A DNA stretch of 64,000 nucleotides from NCBI GenBank assembly GCA_006969385.1, contig CP030884.1, positions 3,720,001 to 3,784,000 on the forward strand, in the 5' to 3' direction. Below are positions 43,445-53,020 of this stretch, piece by piece. Position 1 is the stretch's first letter. Every line of letters starts with the position of its first letter. Below the pieces are notes generated by a model. The model was not told where the DNA came from. It saw nothing but the letters and a program-made list of their open reading frames with translations, and did not search any database. Position numbers and translations under genes: made by a program. This DNA comes from Planctomycetaceae bacterium. Lineage in GTDB: Bacteria; Planctomycetota; Phycisphaerae; UBA1845; UTPLA1.

Positions 43445-44326
43445 TCAGACGTTGGGGGAGATGCGGCGGAGATCGGCGACAAATTCGGACGCCGCGTGTT
43501 CGATGGCCGCCTGCCAGTCGGCGGCTTCATTCTCTTTCTGGTACGCGTAAATGACGGATCGTCCGGCGGCGACGAGGGCACCGAGGCCGTCGGGCCGCAG
43601 ATACGGCTGGAAATCTTCAGCCGTACCGCCCTGCGCGCCGTAGCCGGGAATGAGCAGCCAGGATTGCGGCAACGCCGCGCGCAGCCGGGCCGCGTCTTGG
43701 CGGTCGCGGGTCGCGACGACGGCGCCGATCGCGCCAAGGTAATTGTCGTTGCCGAGCGCGGCGCGATTCCAGTTGGTTATTTCGGCGGCCAACGCTTCGT
43801 GCACCTTGCGTCCGTCGGACAGATGTAAGTCTTGCAACTGTGCCGCCGACGGGTTGGACGTGCGCACCAGCACAAAGACGCCGCGTTGGTGGGCGTTGGC
43901 GACTTCCGCGAACGGCTCGACGCCATCCCAGCCGAAGTAGCCGTTGATCGTGATCGCGTCGGCGGCGTCGTCGCCTGCGAGGTGCGCTTGCGCGTACTGG
44001 GCCGCCGTGTGGCCGACGTCGCCGCGTTTGATATCGCCAATAACGAAGAGCGACCGATCGCGCGCATAGCGAATCAGCTTCTGATAGAGCGCGACGCCGT
44101 CGGCGCCGAACACCTCAAAATAAGCGATGTTGAATTTGACGATGCCCACGTGCGGCTGCGCGGCGTCGACCACGGCGCGACAGAATCGATCGATGGCATC
44201 CAACGGGTTGGCTGCGCTGTTTTGCAACGTTGACGGAAGGCGATCGAACACCGGGTCGATGTTGACGACGCCGAAGGTCTGGGTGCGTTGAATGGTCTGC
44301 GTGAGGCGTTCGGTGTAGGCGATCAT
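43445..44326 (-). CDS. pyrF: Orotidine 5'-phosphate decarboxylase (type 2)
   Basis: The enzyme converts OMP to UMP in pyrimidine synthesis. The catalytic motif is GDIKRGDVGHTAAQYA (Asp98, Lys100, Asp103), with NIDPVFDRL and GIVKFNIAYFEVFGA before it and LLIPGYGAQGGTAEDF for phosphate binding; this is the longer PyrF type 2. I prefer the ATG at 44326 (MIAYTERL) because it matches the family N-terminus; the frame stays open to 44407 but the extra 27 residues look unrelated. No ribosome site decides it. No other pyr gene is nearby. Confidence 0.92.
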   Translation of the reverse strand: MIAYTERLTQTIQRTQTFGVVNIDPVFDRLPSTLQNSAANPLDAIDRFCRAVVDAAQPHVGIVKFNIAYFEVFGADGVALYQKLIRYARDRSLFVIGDIKRGDVGHTAAQYAQAHLAGDDAADAITINGYFGWDGVEPFAEVANAHQRGVFVLVRTSNPSAAQLQDLHLSDGRKVHEALAAEITNWNRAALGNDNYLGAIGAVVATRDRQDAARLRAALPQSWLLIPGYGAQGGTAEDFQPYLRPDGLGALVAAGRSVIYAYQKENEAADWQAAIEHAASEFVADLRRISPNV

Positions 44327-44414
44327 GTTGAGATTCAGCTGCGGTGAACGATTGCTCGTCGTCTTTTTTGAACAAGGATCGTGGCTTGCCTTGAATCGGG
44401 AGAACACCAGTTAT

Positions 44415-44520
44415 TAGACCAGTTCACGAATGACTGCGCCCGCTGGATGATTAGTCAGCAGGCACCGTCTATTAGCCGGTGCCACAGCGCAACCGGTACA
44501 CATAATCGTGAAATGGTCTA
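44415..44520. mobile_element. 106-bp MITE-like inverted-repeat element
   Basis: Terminal inverted repeats TAGACCAGTTCACGA (44415-44429) and TCGTGAAATGGTCTA (44506-44520) match at 14 of 15 positions. Between them lie a hairpin GGCACCG-(9 nt)-CGGTGCC (44461-44483) and the CCACAGCG end shared with the element at 37677-37733. There is no coding capacity. It lies between pyrF and the next minus-strand gene. Non-autonomous mobility is an inference. Confidence 0.5.
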
Positions 44521-44622
44521 GCCGGAACCACCGTAAAACCTCGCGTCCAAGGTTCGTTGTTTATGAGAATCACGCGGATTCGGAATATATCGAAAAAGGT
44601 AGGTATCGGCGAGCGGGCGGGT

Positions 44623-45504
44623 TTAGCGATGATCGGCTGAATCGCCTGTTTTTTCCGAACCGTTGGGTTTGGTGGCGGGTCGCCCATCGAGTGTGGGTTT
44701 GCCGCGTGCGGCGCGTTCTTCCGCTTCGTATTCGGCGACCATTTTGTGCAGAATCGGCAGGATGGCGGCGCGATGCAATTCGCGCAATAGCGGATATTCC
44801 TGCATCATTTCGATCGGTTCGATGCGAGCCAGGGCCGCTTCGAAGTCCTCCTCGGTCGATTCGACCGGCGCGCCGCGGCGACCGCGCTCGACAAAGCAAG
44901 TCGTATATTCGACGGTGTCGTTTTGCCGGGAGCGCGTATGAATCATCACGGTCCGACCGCCGGTGGGGTCGGCATAGACTTCGTGGACCTCAAGCACGCC
45001 GTCGGCTTCCACGCGTTTGGCGCTGATCGGCAGGGCGTTGTTCCAATCGACGGGCGGCGCGTTTTCGTTAGCGGCGTCGATGCCTTCCAATTCGGCACCG
45101 AGTGTCGAACGCAAGTGGTCGGCCATCTTTTGGATTTCGCCGGCGTTGCTAATGCGTTCCAGCAGCTCGGCCTTTTCGCGAACGTCGCTGAGCGAATGAC
45201 CGTTGGCATTGCGCGAGTCGCGCAACATGCGCTGCGCCATCGAGCCGACTAACTCAGCGCTCGGTTCAACGGCAAATTTTCGTTGCACGGTTGCTTCGGG
45301 TTCGACGGGGGGGAGCGCTTGGGCGTCGATCACTTCGCCGGTCAGCATCGGCTGTGCGGCGTTGAGCGTGACATCGCGCAGGCCGGTGCTCCACAAATGC
45401 AGCAGGCCGCCGAGCAGCAAAACATGCACCGCCACCGCCAACCACAGCGACCAGCGGCGTGCTTTGCGATTGCCGGGTTGTCGTTCGATCTGATCCAAAC
45501 GCAT
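44623..45504 (-). CDS. Single-TM anchored protein, unknown
   Basis: About 293 residues with a short basic N-terminus (MRLDQIERQPGNRKARRW), one membrane helix (SLWLAVAVHVLLLGGLLHLW) and an extracytoplasmic soluble domain. The tail is helical and ends Lys/Gly-rich (GKPTLDGRPATKPNGSEK). The N-terminal layout resembles TonB/energy-transducer anchors, but no TonB C-terminal domain is seen. The ATG 45504 with GAAGGA upstream is preferred to the ATG at 45531, which has no ribosome site. Confidence 0.7.
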   Translation of the reverse strand: MRLDQIERQPGNRKARRWSLWLAVAVHVLLLGGLLHLWSTGLRDVTLNAAQPMLTGEVIDAQALPPVEPEATVQRKFAVEPSAELVGSMAQRMLRDSRNANGHSLSDVREKAELLERISNAGEIQKMADHLRSTLGAELEGIDAANENAPPVDWNNALPISAKRVEADGVLEVHEVYADPTGGRTVMIHTRSRQNDTVEYTTCFVERGRRGAPVESTEEDFEAALARIEPIEMMQEYPLLRELHRAAILPILHKMVAEYEAEERAARGKPTLDGRPATKPNGSEKTGDSADHR

Positions 45505-45619
45505 CGCTCGATCACGTCCTTCGCTCAACATTATAAGCGATGAAACGATGGCGATCTTTTGTCGAAAAAACTGCAGTAACCGTCCGAAAATGGGGGACCT
45601 GTTGTTTTTAGTCCGGCGG

Positions 45620-46264
45620 TCAGTCGCCCGGCTGCGCGTCGGGGTCGGGCTCTAACCGCAGCACGCGGCCCAGGTGCATGCGAAACACGACCTGCGGAGC
45701 TAGGTCCGTCCGCATCGAAAAGCCGAAGGGGGCGTCGCGGCCCATCACGTACACGGGCTGACCGTCGAGCAGGCAGCGAATGACGGCGAAAAACTGACCG
45801 CCGACGTCGAAGAGGGCGGCGAGTTCGGCGCGATCGATTTTGGCATCGGGCGAAACGCGATTGACAATAAGACGCACGTCTTTTTCAACGTCGTACGGTT
45901 GATCGTCGACGGCGACGGGTTCGTCGGCGTCGCGCACCTGCGCCACGCCCAGCGTGAGCATAAAACGTGTGCCGAGGTGCAACTCGAACGCTTCGTCAAA
46001 GGCAAAGCCTTCATCGGGGTAATAGTTCGGCTCGGTCTGGCCGACGACCGCGATGTAGTTTTCGGCGCCGGTGCCCGCGCGATCGGCACTGAAGCGAAAC
46101 ACAATCGTCGCGCCGTCTCCGTCGAGCGGAGATCGATCGAAGACCTGGTATTCACCGAGGCGCGCGGGCGTCGTTTCGCGAAAGTGGTCGCGCAGGAAAT
46201 CGAGGGCGCGATCGTGCCACCAATCGATGGTCTCAGCGGATGGAGCGGGGGCTTGTTCGGACAT
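45620..46264 (-). CDS. Hypothetical cytoplasmic protein
   Basis: The 214-residue soluble protein starts MSEQAPAPSAETIDWWHDRA and has no signal peptide. Segments YQVFDRSPLDGDGATIVFRF and FELHLGTRFMLTLGVAQV suggest a beta-rich central fold. The composition is that of a genuine acidic cytosolic protein. I do not recognise a family. The ATG at 46264 is chosen over an upstream TTG at 46273. It is divergent from the zinc-ribbon kinase gene. Confidence 0.7.
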   Translation of the reverse strand: MSEQAPAPSAETIDWWHDRALDFLRDHFRETTPARLGEYQVFDRSPLDGDGATIVFRFSADRAGTGAENYIAVVGQTEPNYYPDEGFAFDEAFELHLGTRFMLTLGVAQVRDADEPVAVDDQPYDVEKDVRLIVNRVSPDAKIDRAELAALFDVGGQFFAVIRCLLDGQPVYVMGRDAPFGFSMRTDLAPQVVFRMHLGRVLRLEPDPDAQPGD

Positions 46265-46489
46265 CTCTTGCAAGCCTAGTCATGTTACGGCCAATCGTCG
46301 AGTTTTATCGGGGTGATCGGTTCGCACGTTCTATGCCGCTGGCCAAATGACCGGCTTGCGGGGAAGATGCCCCGACGAATCGATTTTGCGTGTTCGCAAT
46401 TTATCCTCTGCGTTTGGAGTTTGCCGTCGTTGTCGCAGGAGCCGTCAGAATCTGAGCAGCACGGCCCGGGGAATAGGAAGTCCTTCGGG

Positions 46490-47742
46490 TTGAAGTGTCC
46501 GCGCTGCCGCACGCGCTACCCCGGTGGCGATGAGATCGTCGGCAAGCGGCTCCGCTGCCCGACGTGCCATCACGTGTGGCGCGATCAGCGACCGGCGCTG
46601 CGCGACGCGAAGCGCGCCCTCGAACAAGTCGCCGATCACTGGGCCGAACTCGACACCACGGCCATCGCCGAAGTCGATCACGCGTCCACCTTCGGGCAGC
46701 TTTCCAAAAGCTGCGCAAGCGCGAAACGTTTCCGCCCAGCGATTGGATCGGTAAGCGCGTGGGGCGTTACACGATCAAAGCCGTGCTGGGCCAGGGCGCG
46801 ATGGGGTACGTGTACGAAGGTTTCGATACCGACTTGCAACGCAGCGTGGCGATAAAGTTGTTGCCCCGCGCGCACGGGTTGGGTCAAAACGAGACCATCG
46901 GGGAGAAGCTGTTTTTGCAAGAGGCGCGGCTGGCGGCGAAGCTGCAACACTCGAACGTTGTTACGGTTTATGACTTCGGTGAAGAACAGGGTTACCGATA
47001 CTTCGCGATGGAATTGGTGCGCGGCGCGACGTTGCTCGATTTGGTGAAAGCGCAGGGGCCACTGCCGGTCACGCAGGGGTGTTACATCATCGCCCATGCG
47101 GCGCGGGCGCTGGCGGCGGGACATCAGGTCGGCATCATTCACCGCGACGTTAAGCCCGGGAACATTATGTTGAACGAGTCGGGCGTTGTGAAGTTGACCG
47201 ACTTTGGTTTGGCCGAGTCAAAAAGCGGTGATGATGAGGACATTACCGAAGGGATCTCGCTGGGTACGCCCGGTTGGATTTCTCCGGAAGTTGCCAATCG
47301 ACAGCCCGCGTTGAAAGAAAGCGATATCTACGGTTTGGGATTGACGCTGTATTTCGCCTTGACGGGCAAGCGGTTTATCAACGGTTCGTCGCGCAGCGAT
47401 CTGATTCGCAAACAACGCGCGGCGAAGGAAGTGGATATCGCTCAGTTGCCGACGGATTGGCCAGCGCGGTTGCGACAGATTTTGGTGCAATGTTTGCATG
47501 TCGATCCGCAGGATCGGTATCACGATGCCAACCTGCTGGCGGCGGATTTAGTGCGGGCAATTCGGCCCGACTCGCGCGATCAGACAGTCACGCTCGATAT
47601 GAGTTCGACGGATGTTAAAGTGCCGCCGCAAGCGACGGAGCCCAAGCCCGCCGGCAATGGTTGGATTTTGCCGACGGTGATGACGGGGGTTTTGGTAGCG
47701 CTGATTGCCATCGCCGCATGGGCGCTGGGGTGGTTAGGTTGA
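46490..47742 (+). CDS. Zinc-ribbon Ser/Thr protein kinase with C-terminal TM helix (apparent frameshift)
   Basis: The gene starts at TTG 46490 (AGGAAG about 10 nt upstream) with a zinc ribbon KCPRCRTRYPGGDEIVGKRL...CPTCHH. The ribbon is in one frame, but the kinase domain is in another: the frame must change at about 46701, where CAGCTTTCC would need one more T. The kinase has the P-loop LGQGAMGYVYEGF, VAIKLL, catalytic loop IHRDVKPGNIML, DFGLAE and APE-equivalent SPEVA, so it should be active if the frame is restored. A C-terminal membrane helix (WILPTVMTGVLVALIAIAAW) anchors it. Zinc-ribbon plus kinase is a typical planctomycete architecture. Confidence 0.8.
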
Positions 47743-47751
47743 GCAATGGTT

Positions 47752-47800
47752 GGGTGCCCCTTCGCAACGGGGGCTGCGGGACTAAATCATCCCGTCGGTC
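47752..47800. repeat. Degenerate copy of the GGGTGCCCC repeat
   Basis: GGGTGCCCCTTCGCAACGGG, then GGCTGCGGGACTAA. It shares ends and layout with the two 54-bp repeats that follow, with a diverged middle. Confidence 0.6.
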
Positions 47801-47810
47801 ACCTTTGTAT

Positions 47811-47864
47811 GGGTGCCCCTGCCCCTCTGGGGCTGGGGGACTAACGACGTATCGCGGTCACATC
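47811..47864. repeat. 54-bp direct repeat, copy A
   Basis: Starts GGGTGCCCCTGCCCCTCTGG, then GGCTGGGGGACTAACGACGT. It is identical to copy B at 48324-48377 except at two positions (CGACGTATCGCGGTC versus CGACGAATCGCGGAC). Internal GCCCC/GGGGC pairing gives a hairpin. Confidence 0.85.
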
Positions 47865-47960
47865 GACTACTCAAGCAAAACATAAGTCTGAGAATCTTCT
47901 TTAACGCTGTCTATTTAGTTGAATCACTTCCATATGGGCGAACTTGTCATGTCGCGACTT

Positions 47961-48186
47961 TACGCCAAAGGCGTTACACCCATTAGCCCAGGGTTGACGC
48001 GCAGCGGCTACCCTGGGATTCGTGGTTTGTAAAAGCATTCAACTCTGAAGGAGTTGCGGCATGTTTCGGGCGGATGATGGCGCAACCCCGTTGGGGTTGA
48101 ACGCAGCAATGATTACTTTTACCCCGGGTAGCCGCTGGCGCGGTAACCCGGGGCTAGCTTGCGTAACGCCTTCGGCGTAGTTACTT
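47961..48186. repeat. Block of five nested hairpins (complex intergenic repeat)
   Basis: In order: ACGCC-AAA-GGCGT (47962-47974), CCCAGGGT/ACCCTGGG (47987-48017), CAACTC/GAGTTG (48040-48056), CAACCCC-GTT-GGGGTTG (48083-48099), CCCCGGGT/ACCCGGGG (48122-48153) and ACGCC-TTC-GGCGT (48166-48178). The outer GGCGTTAC (47970-47977) and GTAACGCC (48163-48170) also pair, so the block can fold as one closed structure. No gene is seen in 47743-48394. Confidence 0.8.
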
Positions 48187-48323
48187 TGCCAAACCTCTAC
48201 ATCAAAATTTGCTATTTGGCCTCGATGTGGTTCTTTAGGGGCAAGCTGGTATTACGAGGCGACTATGCTGAGAAACAGTGAATAATTAAATCAAATGGTT
48301 TGCGACTCATACACCTGCCGCGC

Positions 48324-48377
48324 GGGTGCCCCTGCCCCTCTGGGGCTGGGGGACTAACGACGAATCGCGGACACATC
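48324..48377. repeat. 54-bp direct repeat, copy B
   Basis: Partner of 47811-47864, in the same orientation, 460 nt downstream. It ends 17 nt before the NhaC stop codon, so it could affect transcription termination of that gene. Confidence 0.85.
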
Positions 48378-48394
48378 AAGCGCTCGACAACGAC

Positions 48395-49996
48395 TTACAC
48401 ACCAGCCGCCACCGGCGTCAGCTTCGGCTTGCGCCCCACGATAAACACGATCAACATTAACAAGAACGCACCCGCAGCCGTTCCGGCGTAGACCGTCAAC
48501 GAACCGAGTTGATCGTGCAGTTTGGGATAATGCCGAATCAACACATAGTTTAAAACGTCGGTCGACAAGATACCGACGACGGCCACCACCAACGCATAGG
48601 GCATCTGCGTCCACACGTGTTTACCCAAATCGCACTCGCTGGCGATGGATGACATCACGGTCGTGTCGCTTATCGGCGAACAGTGATCGCCAAAGACTGC
48701 ACCGGTCAAGACGGCACCGATAGTCGCGTAGAACAACGGCAATGCTTGGTCTTCGGGCATATTGCCGTACAACCTTGCGGCAATGGCGACGACGGCGGGG
48801 CAAAGGATGCCCATCGTGCCCCAACTGGTGCCCGTCGAAAACGCTACGATGGCGGCGGCGATAAATGTTACGGCGGGCAGCAGCACGCTATCGAAGGTGC
48901 CGTTGGCTTCCATGGTGCGCAGCGTGTCGGCGGCGACTTGGCTAAGTTGCAAGTCCTTAGAGCCTTGCGACAAACCCCACGCGAGCGTTAGCACGACGCA
49001 GGCCGCAAACATGCGTTGCATACCGTTCATCATGCCGCTCATGGCATGATCGAGGCTGCAGGCGCGCGACAGCAACGTTAGCGCTAACGCAATCAACGTG
49101 CCGATGATAGCGGCATAGAGAAGCGCGTCATCGGCGGCGGCGGCGTTAAGAATTTTGCCAAGGCTTTCCACGATGCCGCTGCTATTGGAAAAACTCAGCC
49201 CATCGCGCACGTTATCCGAGAGGCCTTGATAGCCCGTGATGAACAGCAGTGCGATGGTGGCGATGACCATGCTGCCGATAGGAATCACGCCCAACCACCA
49301 ACGGCGACCGACGGCGTCGCGGTCGGTATCATTTTCATTCTCGTTTTGCTCATTCGCATCCGCTGCGGCATTTAAGGCTTTGGCTTCCGCTGTTTTCATC
49401 GAGCCGAAATCGCGCCCGGTGAGTGCGATCAAAAAAACGAATACGAGGGCAAGCCATGCGTAGGTGCGATAAGGCAGCGAAGCCCAAAACGCATAGTTGC
49501 CGGTCATTTCGGCGAGAAACGCGGGACGTTCGCCATCGAGCGCGTCGATCCCGCTTTGAATAAATCCGATCTCGGCGACCAGCCACGTACCGATGAAGAC
49601 CGACGCCACCGGCGCGGCGGTCGAGTCGACGATATAGGCCAACTTCTCGCGGCTGATTTTCAAGCGATCGAAGACGGGACGCATGCTGGGGCCGACGATC
49701 ATGGCGTTGGCGTAGTCATCGATAAACACGATCAAACCGGCAAACCACGCGCCGAGCTGACCGCGCGAGCGCGTGCTGAGATGACGCGTCACGCGCGCGA
49801 CCATGGCGCGCGTGCCGCCGCTGGCTTCAACGGTACCAATCATGGCGCCGATGAAGATGGTGAAGATAAGGATTTTGAGTTTGTTGAAATCGACCTTGCC
49901 GTTGTCGACGGGGGCGAGCACTTCGAAGAGATATTTATCGACGGCATAGGTGAAGATCGCGATCGGGTCGGCGGTGCCTTGCAACCACAACATCAT
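48395..49996 (-). CDS. NhaC-family Na+/H+ antiporter (main body)
   Basis: This 533-residue membrane protein belongs to the NhaC superfamily. It exchanges Na+ (or a metabolite) for protons across the cytoplasmic membrane. Markers are KLKILIFTIFIGAMIGTVEA, the conserved WFAGLIVFIDDYANAMIVGP, STAAPVASVFIGTWLVAEIG, STGTSWGTMGILCPAVVAI and GAVFGDHCSPISDTTVMSSI. The ATG at 49996 lies inside the second membrane helix: family-like sequence (YGLWVLAPALVAIIIAILTR) continues upstream to about 50130 without a start codon. The real N-terminus must come from the frameshifted region 49997-50591. Confidence 0.85.
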   Translation of the reverse strand: MMLWLQGTADPIAIFTYAVDKYLFEVLAPVDNGKVDFNKLKILIFTIFIGAMIGTVEASGGTRAMVARVTRHLSTRSRGQLGAWFAGLIVFIDDYANAMIVGPSMRPVFDRLKISREKLAYIVDSTAAPVASVFIGTWLVAEIGFIQSGIDALDGERPAFLAEMTGNYAFWASLPYRTYAWLALVFVFLIALTGRDFGSMKTAEAKALNAAADANEQNENENDTDRDAVGRRWWLGVIPIGSMVIATIALLFITGYQGLSDNVRDGLSFSNSSGIVESLGKILNAAAADDALLYAAIIGTLIALALTLLSRACSLDHAMSGMMNGMQRMFAACVVLTLAWGLSQGSKDLQLSQVAADTLRTMEANGTFDSVLLPAVTFIAAAIVAFSTGTSWGTMGILCPAVVAIAARLYGNMPEDQALPLFYATIGAVLTGAVFGDHCSPISDTTVMSSIASECDLGKHVWTQMPYALVVAVVGILSTDVLNYVLIRHYPKLHDQLGSLTVYAGTAAGAFLLMLIVFIVGRKPKLTPVAAGV

Positions 49997-50591
49997 GGCG
50001 GCGGCGGTGAGAATGCCGAGCGGCAGCGCGATGAGAACTTGCCGCGTGAGAATGGCGATGATGATAGCGACGAGGGCGGGGGCGAGAACCCAGAGACCGT
50101 AGGCGTCTTGGGGGGATTGGGTTAGTCCTGCAGCGGATGAATCGTCCGCGGCGCTGATTGCGGTAGCGGTCGAGTCGATTGCATCAGTTGTGTTCTCGTT
50201 AGCTGTATTCGTTCCGGATGTGTTTCCTTGCGATGCCTCATTCGGTGGGGGTGCGCCATCTTCATCCCGAGTGGCACAGTATCGCGCGCGACGTCAGAGC
50301 CGTCGCCTGTGGCGACGGAATTGGTGCGATTGCCGATGGCCTTGTCAATCTCCGCTGCATCCGACTTATCGCTGGCAATTCCCGTATCCGCCGTTTCGGG
50401 AGCAAGCATGTCATTGAACAGACGGCATCGAGGATTGAGCGTTCGCTTGTTTCGTTGCCGTTCTGTGGCTGCGCCAGTGCGACCGTGCTAACGATCATTA
50501 GGCCGAGCATGACCACGAGGCCTGTCGCATACTGATGACGCGCTGGGCGTTGATTTTGTAATAACGAATATCGGCGTGAACGTCTTCGCAT
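49997..50591 (-). pseudogene. N-terminal signal peptide and linker of NhaC antiporter, split by two apparent frameshifts
   Basis: Read from 50591: a signal peptide (ATGLVVMLGLMIVSTVALAQ) and start of a linker in one frame; then NDMLAPETADTGIASDKSDA...ATGDGSDVARDTVPLG in a second frame; then DEDGAPPPNEASQGNTSGTN...SPQDAYGLW in the frame of the antiporter. Each change is a -1 shift, at about 50420 and about 50265, and one extra base at each point (an extra G in CTCGGGATG for the second) restores one continuous Asn/Ser/Thr/Asp-rich linker. It is either decay or a sequence error. Confidence 0.65.
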
Positions 50592-50688
50592 GACGGGTCA
50601 TTCCATGAGTGAAAAGTTAAGAAATGACTGTAGCGAAGCGGTGGGGCGAGGTCAATGAAATGGGGGACGATCCATATTTGCAACCACA

Positions 50689-52293
50689 TCATCGGAACAG
50701 GCTGAAAATCCAGGATGAGATTGTCGGGGCAAAGAATTCCGCCGTTAATGGGCCACGAAGCTCTGCCAACTTAAATTCGACGTAGAGGTGCTGCGTATAG
50801 CAACAAAGCAGTAGCAAGCCGATGCAGCAAGCAAACGAGGCCACCCATAGTGCGAGACATTCTGCCTTGGTCCTGCTAAAGGTAAAAAGAACGGTTGCCA
50901 CGAGCAAAACGACGCCGACCAGTGCCGCAATTTCGATGTAGTCCGATGCAATAAAGTCCCAACGCTGACCGTGTCCGTAAGGTCGCATCACGATGAGGAG
51001 AGACCGAGCGAGACCCCAAACGCCGATTGGAACAGCTAACAGAAAACGACGCCAAACTAACTGAACGCCATTGTGTGGATTGGTATCAAACGGGCTGCAT
51101 GATGTCTTGCGCCGGATAGAGATATAGATGCCCGTACAAAGGACGAATAATCCGAGGCCCGACATGGCGAGGCAAGAAAAGCCGCGTGCGAGTATAAATC
51201 GCACGGCGGACTCAGGTCCGATGGCATCCCATTGCTTGCGTACCTTGGCGGAATCGGAATTCCAGCGATTATGGCCGTCGCAAAAGTCATTAAACACATC
51301 TGGTTCGAACTGTTCATTTGCCCAAATCCAAAAGATCGTAGCCTCGTCGTTGGCTGCTAGTAGATCATTTACATCTTCTAATGAATAAGATGGGAGGCAC
51401 GCGGGCTCTTCGGCGAGTGCCTCACCGAATTCATAATCTCGAAAAACGGCAAATGCGTTCTGTCGGCGACGGTCCGGCCAATGCGCCTTGCCTAACTGGT
51501 AAAGCAAATCGAAGTATTCGGCAATCTCATGTTCATTGCCCGAACGAATCGACTGGGTTATCGCATCGTTGAAGCCCGCTCGAATTCTCCAATCGATAGT
51601 ATTGAAACAATCATTATAGTTGTAGTCGGCGATCTGAGTGGCATGGAGTTCTGACAGTCCCAGCTCGATGGAATATTGATAGAGCCATAAGGCGGCTTCT
51701 GGTTGATGATCCCAGTCCGGGCGAAACGCCGCCTCTTCAAGACATGCATAGACGGACGGCCAGTTATCAACGAGATGGTGAAGTTTTGCTTCAGCCAGCC
51801 ATAACGCTCCGTTCTTCGGATAGGCATTCTGCGTGGCCGCGACAAAGGCGTACACCTTTGCAAGCCGTTCGGGTGCCATTAAGGGATGCTTGCCTTCAGC
51901 TTCGTGGTAATGGTTATCCGTTCGCATGACCAGTTGAATCGCAGCCCATGATTGAAATGGGTGATCCGCGAACAGTTCGATCGGTGGTACAACTTCCCAA
52001 CGGTGATCCGCCGCCAGTTGTAACAGACACCAATCCGGATCATTTAGAGCGCGTACGTTTCTCTCATCCTCATTACGCAGCGGCAAGACGACGTTTGGAA
52101 TCATTCGCATATTGCAGCCCCTCGTTTGACCGCGAATGTTGAACTCGCCGTATTGAATGTCGTACAAGAGCCGCACCAGCGACAAACCAACGCTTCGATT
52201 GTTCGCGGGGATAAGAAACACAACGAGCAGCGCCAGCGCGAAACCTAGCAGCAGGCTTGTGCCATTGCGTTTGAATGGGGTGGCAGCGTCCAT
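50689..52293 (-). CDS. Large membrane protein with periplasmic/helical domain, unknown
   Basis: The 534-residue protein has an N-terminal membrane helix (LLLGFALALLVVFLIPANN), a ~330-residue soluble domain with TPR-like helical parts (YPKNGALWLAEAKLHHLVDN, ALWLYQYSIELGLSELHA), then four to five C-terminal membrane helices (from LAMSGLGLFVLCTGIYISI to LGLLLLCCYTQ-type segments). GAGGG lies 8 nt before the ATG. Slightly AT-richer than its neighbours. No family recognised. Confidence 0.75.
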   Translation of the reverse strand: MDAATPFKRNGTSLLLGFALALLVVFLIPANNRSVGLSLVRLLYDIQYGEFNIRGQTRGCNMRMIPNVVLPLRNEDERNVRALNDPDWCLLQLAADHRWEVVPPIELFADHPFQSWAAIQLVMRTDNHYHEAEGKHPLMAPERLAKVYAFVAATQNAYPKNGALWLAEAKLHHLVDNWPSVYACLEEAAFRPDWDHQPEAALWLYQYSIELGLSELHATQIADYNYNDCFNTIDWRIRAGFNDAITQSIRSGNEHEIAEYFDLLYQLGKAHWPDRRRQNAFAVFRDYEFGEALAEEPACLPSYSLEDVNDLLAANDEATIFWIWANEQFEPDVFNDFCDGHNRWNSDSAKVRKQWDAIGPESAVRFILARGFSCLAMSGLGLFVLCTGIYISIRRKTSCSPFDTNPHNGVQLVWRRFLLAVPIGVWGLARSLLIVMRPYGHGQRWDFIASDYIEIAALVGVVLLVATVLFTFSRTKAECLALWVASFACCIGLLLLCCYTQHLYVEFKLAELRGPLTAEFFAPTISSWIFSLFR

Positions 52294-52478
52294 CGGTGGC
52301 CCTCGGCGATGGAGGAATTTTAGGGCGCGGCTAAGTGTCTAATGCGGGCGTCGACGCGTCGCAGTTGGCAGTGGGGTGTCCGGTTAAGCAGGGGTGTATT
52401 AAGCAAGAAACGCTTCGGCGGTACGCCGCACCCTTCACCGCTAGACAAAGCATCATCCCGCTGCTTCAATCATGTTTT

Positions 52479-53006
52479 ATGCAAATCGACCGGATTCCCC
52501 CGACGACCAACGAACACGGCGTTGCCCATGCGGTGATCGAAATTCCGCGCGGTCGGCGCAGCAAGTTTGAATTTGACCGACAGTTCGGCGCGTTCAAACT
52601 TGACCGCTATTTGTACTCCGCCGCGCATTATCCCGGCGACTATGGCTTTGTGCCGAACACACTCGCCGACGACGGTGACGCGCTCGATATCCTCGTGATG
52701 GTGAGCGAACCGACCTTTCCCGGATGCGTGATTGCGGCGCGGTTGCTTGGCGTGTTTCAAATGACCGACGGCGGTCGCGCCGATGATAAACTGCTGTCGG
52801 TGCCGAATCGCGATCCGCTTTATCAATCCTATGAGGATTTGGCTGATGTTCCGCCGCACTTTCTGATCGAAGTTGAACACTTCTTTTCCACCTATAAGCA
52901 GTTGGAAGGAAAAGAAGTGAAGACGGGCTCGTGGCAACCGCGGTCGGTTGCGCTCGATGTGCTGCAGCGGTCTATTGCGGCACATGGCGAAGCGGCAAAT
53001 GATTAG
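52479..53006 (+). CDS. ppa: Inorganic pyrophosphatase (family I)
   Basis: The 175-residue soluble enzyme hydrolyses PPi to two phosphates, driving biosynthesis. It has the family I metal-binding signature ADDGDALDILVMVSEP, with AVIEIPRGRRSKFEFD at the substrate site, YPGDYGFVPNTL and HFFSTYKQLEG. Length is normal. The ATG at 52479 is preferred; a longer frame from 52335 adds 48 unrelated residues. The TerC gene follows 15 nt after its stop, so the two may be one transcript. Confidence 0.95.
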   Translation: MQIDRIPPTTNEHGVAHAVIEIPRGRRSKFEFDRQFGAFKLDRYLYSAAHYPGDYGFVPNTLADDGDALDILVMVSEPTFPGCVIAARLLGVFQMTDGGRADDKLLSVPNRDPLYQSYEDLADVPPHFLIEVEHFFSTYKQLEGKEVKTGSWQPRSVALDVLQRSIAAHGEAAND

Positions 53007-53020
53007 GCTGCGCTAGGTTT

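Noticed and set aside
46700..46710. Programmed -1 frameshift in the kinase gene
   Set aside because: CTTTCCAAAAG is not a classical X-XXY-YYZ slippery heptamer in the zero frame; a missing T is simpler.
47743..48394. CRISPR array suggested by repeats in the gene-free block
   Set aside because: Only two or three unequal repeats with very different spacing, no regular spacers and no cas genes.
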